From Lunularia cruciata (taxonomy: Eukaryota > Streptophyta > Marchantiopsida > Lunulariales > Lunulariaceae), in assembly GCA_948567375.1 (NCBI GenBank), contig OX419760.1:10664001-10728000 (forward strand): a DNA stretch of 64,000 nucleotides, read 5' to 3'. The notes below the pieces were generated by a model. That model saw only the letters and a program-made list of their open reading frames with translations. It did no database searches and was not told the origin of the DNA. The position numbers were made by a program, and so were the translations under genes. How positions within the stretch are numbered: the stretch's first letter is position 1; every line of letters starts with the position of its first letter. Shown here piece after piece: positions 55,366-64,000 of this stretch.

Positions 55366-58300
55366 TCAACTTCCAGAAATAACATAGGCGATAATGCTTC
55401 CTGCAATATCCCAGAAGTACTTATAATTGAGTGCTACGCAAATCATATCAATTTGTTTCAAGTCTGATTGGACCTGGCAATAATAAGTCCATCATTACTC
55501 GGTCAGGCAACGCTTACCTTGTGTCACCACCAACACAGTCTCAGTTGAGACTGCTGCAAGGGCAGCCACGCGCTCACTAATGAATATGGTCTGTGAGACT
55601 GCGCCAAACAGCATACACGTTAGAATTTAGAATTTCATCGAGATCCCAGGAACTTGTAGCAGTCCTAGATATACAAACCTAGAGGAATTCTTTTAGAAAC
55701 CCCCAGAGATACCTCAAAATATTTGAGCAACGGGGAGCAGAAGCCGTTCGAAAGACGGGAGATCCAGAATTACTTAGATACATCAAGATATTTGAGAAAT
55801 CGGAGCAGATGAAAAGGGTGGCCCAGAACCAACTTAGACACATCGAGAAACTTGGGTTGAGGCAATGCCCACCTCTAACGGGGAGGCCAGGTGTGCATCC
55901 ACCAGCCGTCTTGAAGTCCAAGGAAACTTCCTCAGCTCCATCTTCAGGAATAGTCCCGACGTAGTTGGAGTACCGTCCATCTGAAAGCCATAACTTTCGC
56001 ACAACACCTGAATCCAGTTGAAAATGGCAGGCACTTAAGATGACAAAGATAAAAAAGCGCCAAATACCAAGGAAATAGAAAGATCCAGCACGATACAAAT
56101 GCAAATAGTTGTGGAGAAGTTCCACAATCTCCCCATAATATTGAACATTAGCGGACATGATCTATCACCGTATCTTCTCAATGGACTCATGCAACAGTCT
56201 ATGATCACAGTTAAAACCCACTCACCACGCTTGACTTCCGCAGGGGTGCCTTGTACAGCTGGAAGAAGCACTGCCATTGACGAAACTTTCATAGATGTGC
56301 GGAGTGGAGTCATCTTCGGATGACTGACACGAACAGAGTTCGTTCCTCGATCTTGAATGTCTTCCAGAGCCAGTAAGTGCAAGTCTCCACTAGAGTCAAG
56401 AACAACAAACCTCCTTAGAGAAATCTCCTGGATATCCACCACCTGTGCCTGCAGCCCTCCCTTGCCAGCCATAAACCCATCTTGCTGGCTTTCCTTACAA
56501 GTTGCCACAAACATTGGCCCTACCAAACCCAGACCCTGCTTTTGCTTTACATGGCTGAAAGCTATGAGCTTCTCATCTGATAGATGTAAATCCTCAGAAA
56601 GAGTGTTTGTCTCAACGCTGCCAATACCCTCTGACCCAGAGCTGAAAGACTGAGATCCATCAACGTTGTACATAATCTCATGACAATTGCCATTGTGCAA
56701 AACTACACCATTCCTCTTCTGTACACCCCCTGCCTTCCAAAGCGACTCCATGATGGCTCTTTTTCCCAAGTGATCAGCTGCAAACAAAATCACCATAAAA
56801 CAGCTAATGACAAAGAGGATTTCGCTTCAGTAAATAATATCCACGAGAAAAAGAAGCCAAAATTAAATAGAGACTGCTCAAGATATATGTCCCAAAACAG
56901 AATATGCAAACGAATTGACACAAACCCTCGAGGCATCCCTTGAATTGACACGTCCCGTTCAGGTGTATTATTACGAGGCGTCAATTAGATGCCTCACCAT
57001 ATCGATCTCAGCACGAAACAACATAAAAACTGTGTAATTCATGTTCTCTATATTTTAGCCACGAGAGGGAACAGATATGTACGACTAGTGGCCTGCCTCT
57101 CATGGCATAACGACAAAACACCTCGCACCCGCTAAGACCTTGCAAATGTCCGGGTTCAACTAAGATGGGGATTAAGAAACAATAATTACCAAAAAGCATG
57201 ACAAAAGTCGTTCATGTGGCGTGAGGATCTACAGATTCAAACTTTCTCCTAAGGTCCTGAGTTTGATCACGATAACTAGAAGATGTACAGAGCAGGCGGA
57301 AGACAGAAGCAAAAATGGTCACAAGACAAAAGTACAAAGCGAACAATCGTTAAGAGATCAAGATACCCCACAATACTGATTGCAACAATACAAGACTGGT
57401 GTTCGGGAAACAGATTGACAATATTCTTACGCCTTATGCCTCGGTAGTGACTGTTAAGCAGTGGAAGTCCTGACTCTCGGATGAACAGGTAAGCTGTAGC
57501 ACGACGTCCCTCCCGGGGGGTGAATAGATACAGGTTCTTGGAGCTCGCCAGCAAGCACATGGCACTCCTCTGACGGAGTAAAGCTTGCAGAAAACTATCA
57601 CGAATTATACTAATCAAGAGACGTGAATCATGTCGGAACAAGTAACGTGAAAGAAGTGGTGGCAATGTACACCCGTCAGTCAAGAAATACGCTGCAACTT
57701 AGGGTTCTTACTTCTCCCAACTGTACTAGGGATATGCCATTAAACCTTTCAATCGACGCTCCACTCAATCTCCTGCTTATCGTAAGATTAAGCAGTCTTA
57801 TAACCTTTCCTCTTGCTCACCTTAGGGCAGTGCATTATTCCAAACCCTACAATCATACTTGGAATGAAGTGAATGATCTCAATGCCGACACACGTCCTGC
57901 TCCAGGAAACGGTGTCCTATGAGATGAAATACACCGGTATTTCTCGAACATCATGCCTCGGGAGAAATCTCTCTTAGTGGGAAGCAGACAAGATATCAGA
58001 TGTGAAACTATATCCAAGCACAGCCACATTTCACTGTGAAGAGTAGTCTGGCATATGACCTAAGAGGTAAGAAAAAAACCAACCTGCCAGATCCTGCTTT
58101 CGGTCAGAAGTACCCTTCTAGACGTCTGTTTCGCAGCAAGCTATGAATCCTGTAAAATCACTCCATACTAGTGGTGCTTGCGGCTTCTAGATCGGTTCTA
58201 GGAGTAACTTCAGAGCATTCAAAACTAAGTAGGGATGTAATGTTGATAATTATCAATTGAAGCTGATATACCGAGAATTACCCTTGGCCATCAGCAAGAA

Positions 58301-60022
58301 ATTCGCAAGCTTAAAGAAGCAAAATCCAGCTCACTTTCTTCCGCGCAAGCATTTAAGGGAGAGATGGGACGAAGAAAAAGTACCGTCTTCCTTGACATAA
58401 TGAGTTCCGTTCGACATATTTTGCAGATCGTCCTTCACGGCAGCGGCAATGTAATCCTGGGTCATACTCGAGACTTTTAGATGGTTATCTTGTACAGGGA
58501 TCCCATGAGTCAAAGGTAACCCAACAAAGTCGTTCCCTGCTGGCTGGGCATTACCACCTTGTTGCTGCCCATTTCCTTGCCGAGGACTTCCTCTTGATCC
58601 TGAATCTAGCTCCAAATTGAAACCATTTCCCGAACTTTGCGTTCTAACCACAAGACATACTTTCCTTTCCTTGTCATGAAGTCCATTTCTAGGTGCAATT
58701 TCATTCCCCGGTATAGCGTCGCCACGTTTAACCTGCTCCTTGTCATCTCCTTTACCAGCGTACAGTCCATTCTTTCGAACAGGTCTCAACTCGGAAATTC
58801 CAGCTACTGCACTCACTTCCCCGTTCGAGGCATGTTCGGCATGAACGACGGCAAGATCTTTCATGGTTGGATCCATTTGCGAATTTTTGGACACACTTAA
58901 GGATTGCACTTCACCCATCAAGGTCAAGTCTTTTGGCAAGTCTTTGGGCCGCTCTCGTTCTTTAAGTCGTTTACCCGGTTTGATAAGGGGGCGCAAAGGC
59001 CAAATCCAGACACCTCCAGCCTCGCCCAACAGCAAGTGCTGAGGGGAGACGAACAAGGAGTAGACAGGCCTGTTGCACTCCAACACGGCACATTTCATCA
59101 ACAGCAGGTGACCTGAACTGTCCACGTCTCCTCCACTCTCTGCCCTTCTATTTATTCCTAGTTCAGATACCTTCTCGGCCGGGCTAAACCCAGTCCCACG
59201 GAAAGACCGACCTCCATGGTCTTTCGGTAGCTCTGGCACACCGACGTGCTTCGCGGCCAGAATCCAAATTCTACTTCCAGAGACCGAATAGACAATGACG
59301 ACGTTGACGGACGCAACCATTCTCATTGTCATCCCATGAGGAATTTCTAGACGTGCCGCTCTCCACTTGCTAACATGTCGCCGTTGCTGGAGATCATTGT
59401 TGTCCGGATGATGACCAATATCGGAGCCTCTAGAATTTCTCTTCGGGTAATCTATTTCCACATTGGCTCGACTGAACACGGGTGGCTCACAGTGCCAAGC
59501 AAACACATCAATACATGATCCTCCCCTGGCAGGCTGCGATGTCAAGAAAAAAACACGAGTGCGGATAGTATTCCCAGCAGATTTCCCGTTGTTTCCATTC
59601 GCAACCACTCTAGTATTACTGCTCCCCTTCCCTCCTCCTCGTGGCCCAACTCTGGGTGTGATCTTCCCTGCTTCCACTCCACCTGCTTCCACCCCTACCT
59701 TACCAGCATAGTGATCCCTCGACTCGCCCCCAGAGGTTGAAATGCCTCCGGAGGCTCCTCCTCCTTTTTCTACCGGATACAACACACGAAATGGTAAGGA
59801 ACCGCCGCCTGCAAGCACTCGAGCCTGCAGGCGCAAAAAGCAGGCATCAGTGCAAGGGGCCGGGATTGAAGTCGGTTGATAAGCAGGCAACGACGAGAGC
59901 GACACCAGGAGACAAGAAGAATCCGCTAGCACAAACGCAGCACAGTTGGATCGCGGCTCCACACACACTTTCACCACTTGTGTGTGGTGCGCGTCTGCTA
60001 TTCGCAGCCTGTACGCCTGCAT
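55366..60022 (-). CDS. Conserved-looking host protein of unknown function, six exons
   Basis: Exons (minus strand): exon 1 from ATG 60022 to about 58335 or 58384, exon 2 about 57594 or 57583 to 57431, exon 3 56777-56226, exon 4 56007-55873, exon 5 55598-55518 and exon 6 55400-55366. All introns are GT-AG. Both choices for intron 1 close the frame, giving 884 or 864 residues. The N-terminus MQAYRLRIADAHHTQVVKVC is followed by Ser-rich and Gly-rich low-complexity linkers. Several short strand-like segments recur (LLLGEAGGVWIWPLRPL, RRFVVLDSSGDLHLLALED, VRKLWLSDGRYSNYV, VLVVTQGSIIAYV), which is what beta-propeller blades look like, but no true WD motif is visible. I do not recognise the family. 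No signal peptide or membrane helix is seen. Confidence 0.8.
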
Positions 60023-60039
60023 CCCATCCCTTCATCCGC

Positions 60040-60530
60040 TCTCTTTCTATCCTCTTCCTCCTCCTCTTCCCTCCCTCACTTCTCCCTCTCGTCTCAATTC
60101 CCCACCATTCTCTTCTCTTCTCCTCCTCTTCCTCTTCAATCTCTCTCCAATCTCCTTCAGCCGCTCGCGAAACTAAAATAACATCTCCACGTTCCCTCCT
60201 CCTCCTCCTCCTCCCTCCTCCTTTCTTATCAATCCTCCCTCCTCCTCCTAATCTCGCCTACACTCCTCCGGTCCTCCCTCTCCAATTTCTTCCTCTTTGC
60301 ACTCGATACATCTGCTTCCTCTGTCCTTCTGTTTCCTTCCTTCCTTCTGTAGTCCTCGTCGTGGTCGCGGCTTTCCTACCCGTAGCAGCAGATCTGATCT
60401 TCCTTTCCTCCCTCCTTCGTTCCTTCCTCTCGGCAGGGCTGCGGCCTCCCCTCGTTCTCACAATTCTTCTTCTTCCTCTTCTGTCTTCTCCTTGTGGAAT
60501 CTCTCGGTGAGGCAGCAGCTTCGCCAGCCA
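60040..60530 (-). promoter_or_regulatory. Purine-rich 5' region of the unknown gene
   Basis: The plus strand is almost entirely C/T here (runs such as cctcctcctcctccctcctc), so the minus strand upstream of ATG 60022 is a long GA-rich tract. GA-rich 5' untranslated or proximal promoter sequence is common in plant housekeeping genes. Open frames across it are composition artefacts. No TATA box was found. Confidence 0.5.
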
Positions 60531-62627
60531 GCCCAAGCGAGGGCTGAGGACGGAAATGTACGATCGCCTCAGCTGATGTCATTCCATTCCCTTTCTCCCA
60601 ACAGCTCGGTAACTTTCATCATTGACCTTAGGCTCCAGATTCACTTTCCTGTGCTGCTCATACTCCCCCGGCAGGCAGAATAATCCATCACTCCGGCAGA
60701 GACTGGACATTTTCCTCACCGAGAATATATCTCGTGAGCGTTGGTTCTCCAAGAGCGCTCTTCAACTGCCCGGTAATTTCCTAAAATCTCCCACCAATTT
60801 GTCAGGAACCCGGCCCGTTTCGTACTTACTCCCACAGAACGAAAACCTCTGGAAACGTTTCCCGACGACTGCCTCCCGCATTCCCTCGTCCCTATCTAAT
60901 CAATCAACTCGCGGCTGCCTCTGACGTGTCTAAACCCCCCTCCCCCTCTGCCCTCTCGATTAAAGAAACCTAGAATTTTCCGGTCTTTCTCTATTGCGGC
61001 TTAGCTCTATTTTTCCTATTTTGTCTTACCCTTGTACGGCTCGATGGGGGTCTTCCCATCCTTCGTGTTTTCTACGCGGTCGCCCTTTTCACTTTCTCTA
61101 GTTTCAAGTTACGTCCTGCTCTCGGCGCAGTTCTATCCTCTACAAGTTACTCATATGATTTCGCCAAGGAGAGATAGATTCCTGGATACTAAACGTGCTT
61201 GTTTTTATCACAAACATACATGGAGGAACAACTCCAGAGAGTTTTTGTTGGCAAGATCATTCACTTTGAAGAGATCAAAGACCTAGGACTACAGTGGTAA
61301 TGAAGAGCCTATGGTCCATTGGTGATTTACTCTAAACCTTCCCTCCATCTTCCTTTTCCTCCCTTTCGAATCTTTGGAGAGGAGAGGCTCTACACCCTAC
61401 CACGAACATAATTGAGAGGATGACATCTTGTAGGAATATCTTGTAGTCAACTATACTAAATAACATTTAACCGGATTTCGCTGTTCAACTTGGCAGGAAA
61501 TTTGTGGGTGGAAGATTTCTTCGGCATCATGCTTGAGTTTATTACTGTAGTTCTGCTTTTCTCCGAATGATGAGAAGGATATTTCATCTCTAACTCCTTA
61601 TTAAGCCAGTTGAATTCCTAATATACCCCATTCCGAGTTAGTACCTTTTGAAACTTTTTCTAAAATTTCTTTGTTTTCCATGCTTGCAATCTTGGGCAAC
61701 GCGAGAGGTTCCTAAACAAATCAGAGTCACCCGTTTGTAGAACATCAAGTTGGTCAAGTTGGTTTCTCAATTGACTGAAGTACACTACTAAGTATACTTC
61801 AGTCCGAGGTCAAATTTCCAAAGGATATATTAGGTGTTGCTATAATGGTCATATATGATTAGTTCCCCTCTTTCTCCGCTTTACTCCGGACAAAGGGGCA
61901 TCCATTCCTAATCCACAGGGCTGCCTTACCTCCGGAGATTCATAGAAAGTGAAGGAGACTAGACTGACTGAGTGAATTGAAAGAGAGAATGAATTAAAGG
62001 ATGATCGATCTGTCGCGATGGGTCCGAAGAATCACGTCTTAGCAATTGAAGGAGATATTGTGGAGATTGACGGTAGTTGTATCGGTGTGAGGGTATAGGA
62101 AATTAAGACCAGACGTGGCCATTTTTGTGATTGAGGGAAAAGAAAAATTGGTGTCCACTGTGGTGGCGTATACTTTAGTAGGGGATTGAGATTGACTATG
62201 TTGACTATGCTTTAGTAGGAGATTGAGATTGACACGGACATGACTATGTTGTAGTGAGAAAAAGGTGACCACATAGAACACATGAAGGATGGGAAGATCC
62301 CATCAAGCCGTACAAGGGAGAGACAAAAAAGGTAAATGGCATTAGCCCCAATAGTATCAATATGATAAATCTGCCTACCGCACCTAAGATATCCGAGCTA
62401 TGCAAGTCGTAAGGTCTACAAACTACTAGAGCATCTAAAGAAGTATCACCTAGAGTGATTGCTCTCCTATAGATTGCACTAGCCAATGCTCTATATAGAG
62501 CAATGGACACACATTGTCTAAAGAATGCTACAAAGTATGAGAGTGAGAGTGGTACCTCTTGGCATCTAATATGAAAAGCTTTTGTGCACTCCCTAACAAA
62601 TGTGTCAAATGCCACGTCCATCACTCC
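60531..62627. other. Intergenic, no gene recognised
   Basis: Scattered frames without domains. A short direct repeat (agtaggggattgagattgac / agtaggagattgagattgac) lies near 62175-62235. The minus-strand frame at 62244-62624 has no recognisable domain. Confidence 0.45.
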
Positions 62628-62993
62628 TGTAACAATATGGAGTTTAACAATGAAGTTAGTAGGGCTAACAAAGTAGCAAATAAGACAAATTAGCCTAGAA
62701 TACTTTGGAAGTATCTAGGAAGCTTCTTGGGAAGCTTCCCAGCCAGCTTAGCTTGCACGCCAAGTAAGCACTTTCTAGAAAGAAGCTTCTTGAGAAGCTT
62801 CCCAATTAACTTGGCTTGCACTCCAAGAAAGCGGCTCAAGGAAGCTTCTTGAGAAGCTTCTCAAGAGCCTTATATGATCTCTATAAATACAAGAGCCAAA
62901 GCTCATGCTAGGCATTTGGATTTTACCCACATTCAAGTGTCCCAAAGTGATCTTCCATTCTCCTATTTCTCTCTTTGGTCTCGGTCTTTTACA
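62628..62993 (+). repeat. 5' LTR of the terminal gypsy element (start approximate)
   Basis: The end is fixed by CA at 62993 just before the primer site. The start TGTAACAATATGG is the best TG candidate but cannot be verified without the other LTR. Confidence 0.55.
62718..62888 (+). promoter_or_regulatory. LTR promoter: three GAAGCTTC clusters upstream of a TATA box
   Basis: Three near-identical 20-22 bp inverted clusters lie at about 62718, 62781 and 62841 (gaagcttcttgagaagcttc form). Each carries GAAnnTTC cores of the heat shock element type. A TATA box, tataaat, follows at 62882. The spacing fits a stress-responsive LTR promoter. The function is inferred. Confidence 0.5.
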
Positions 62994-62994
62994 T

Positions 62995-63006
62995 TGGTAT
63001 CAAAGC
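62995..63006 (+). promoter_or_regulatory. Primer binding site, initiator tRNA-Met type
   Basis: tggtatcaaagc differs from the canonical plant site by one base and lies one base after the LTR end. Confidence 0.85.
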
Positions 63007-63443
63007 ATGAATGGGATGGATGGAATTTATGGACCACCAAATCCACTTCCACCAAACCATTGGGATTTTTTTGTCCAAGTACTACCCAAGCATCATTCAC
63101 ACAATTCATCACCTCACGCTTTGGACAAGATTTTCTACATATGATCACCATATCTAAGGAACCCTTGGTGCTTCAGATTGTAACTTATGGAGAACGGTGA
63201 GCATACTACTTCTATGTGTTAATATTAGGTAGATTAGGAGTGGCGTGATAGAGTAGCAACCATGGCGGCAATACCTGAGGTTATCATTGTTATGTAGTAA
63301 CAAATCAAGCACCTTACATGATTGTTGGATGAATGAGACCATCGACGACAAGAGCATGTAGAGAGGGTACCAGTTTGAGAAGGAGAAGATCAAATGTAAT
63401 TCCCTAAACCCAAGGTATTTGAAAGCAAGAATCTCCTGGATGC

Positions 63444-64000
63444 AATGGAGAATTTTGTGTTTGACTGTGAATGTTATTTTGAAGCTACCAATCTTCAAGA
63501 TGAGCAAAAATAGATTCTCTTGGCTTATAGCCAATTGGATGGAGTAACAAAGCTCTAGTGGAGATTCCAAGTGGAGCAAGCTGAACTAAAAAATTATTGT
63601 ACTAATCTTGACGTGGGCAAAATTCAAGAGTGCAATAATTGGTCAATTCCATGCTATAAATGCCACACAAGCTACACGAGATAGGTTGGCGGAGTTGAAA
63701 TAGATTACCTCTATAAGAAGTTACATCACACAATTCTAGAACATCATCATGAAAATTCAAGACATATTGGGAGGTGAAGCTCAAGACCTGTTTGTGAGGG
63801 GCTTGAAGTCAAGAACCAAATTAGAGGTAACCATGCAAGAGCCACAACACTTGGAGGAAGCCATGCGATTGGCCAAACATTTTGATTCCTTGGTTGCAAC
63901 AACTTGGTCTCAACCTATGAGTTGGTCTGTCTCTCACTCAACATGAACCTCTGATGGCTATTATGGTAATGCACCATGGACTAAGAAGGCAAAGAACCTC
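63444..64000 (+). pseudogene. gypsy gag (broken, partial)
   Basis: It reads MENFVFDCECYFEATNLQDE, then LLAYSQLDGVTKL with the W-R-F segment of gypsy gag. After a frame change near 63600 it continues QFHAINATQATRDRLAELK, and then the 63749-63946 frame with DLFVRGLKSRTKLEV and LEEAMRLAKHFDSL, the conserved C-terminal half of Retrotrans_gag. Stops are mostly TAG where Gln would be expected. No zinc knuckle is reached before the window ends. Confidence 0.8.

Larger units (their letters stand above)
62628..64000 (+). mobile_element. Ty3/gypsy element, 5' LTR and broken gag, continues beyond the window
   Basis: LTR (62628-62993), an initiator-Met-like primer site one base later, then a gag reading frame with several stops and one shift up to the window end. 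No pol is visible because the sequence stops. Confidence 0.78.

Noticed and set aside
55159-55400. Alternative end of the unknown gene through exons at 55400-55338 and 55191-55159 (ending KRKMKNQ)
   Set aside because: The reading phase from exon 5 does not match; the phase-consistent reading ends at the stop at 55366.
59737-60683. Long plus-strand frames rich in Leu, Ser and Pro (up to 257 residues)
   Set aside because: They read the antisense of the GA-rich 5' region and exon 1 of the minus-strand gene; composition artefacts.
62244-62624. Minus-strand 126-residue hydrophobic frame
   Set aside because: It abuts an LTR and shows no recognised domain; insufficient support for a membrane protein gene.

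Overview
The window is a retrotransposon-rich piece of a land-plant nuclear genome. Three spliced host genes, all on the minus strand, sit among nested and decayed transposable elements. The gene content, plant-type initiator-tRNA-Met primer sites and a captured DNMT3-like methyltransferase suggest a non-seed plant, perhaps a bryophyte. That placement is inference only. There is a 200-base assembly gap at 17887-18086.

Layout. 1-3095: rotted Ty3/gypsy pol. 3100-12250: two facing copies of an element with a coiled-coil ORF (left copy minus, right copy plus), flanked by minisatellite-like arrays. 12700-17886: AT-rich, with only a decayed minus-strand ORF. 18087-23135: a decayed Ty1/copia element with both LTRs, the 5' one cut by the gap. 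24044-26746: epoxide hydrolase gene 1. 27907-43009: a second Ty1/copia element whose 3' LTR was split by a Ty3/gypsy element (32767-42653). 43271-45955: epoxide hydrolase gene 2. About 47 kb: possible unknown exons. 48793-49900 and 51818-52833: two hAT-like DNA transposons with the same terminal inverted repeat. 55366-60022: a conserved-looking gene of unknown function. 62628-64000: LTR and gag of another Ty3/gypsy element that runs off the end.

The most interesting object is the gypsy element at 32767-42653. Its order is gag, aspartic protease, a DNMT3-like cytosine-5 methyltransferase, reverse transcriptase, RNase H, integrase and a PHD finger. The coding frame is broken only by stop codons that C-to-T change could explain. 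Its LTR sequence is arranged as if a two-LTR circle had been opened at an internal palindrome. It therefore carries both a potential DNA-methylation writer and a potential histone-tail reader.

The two epoxide hydrolases are five-exon paralogues with matching intron positions and intact catalytic residues. They form a local gene pair now held about 16.5 kb apart by the nested copia/gypsy block. I checked reading-frame closure across all five exons of both genes and across six exons of the unknown gene at 55-60 kb.
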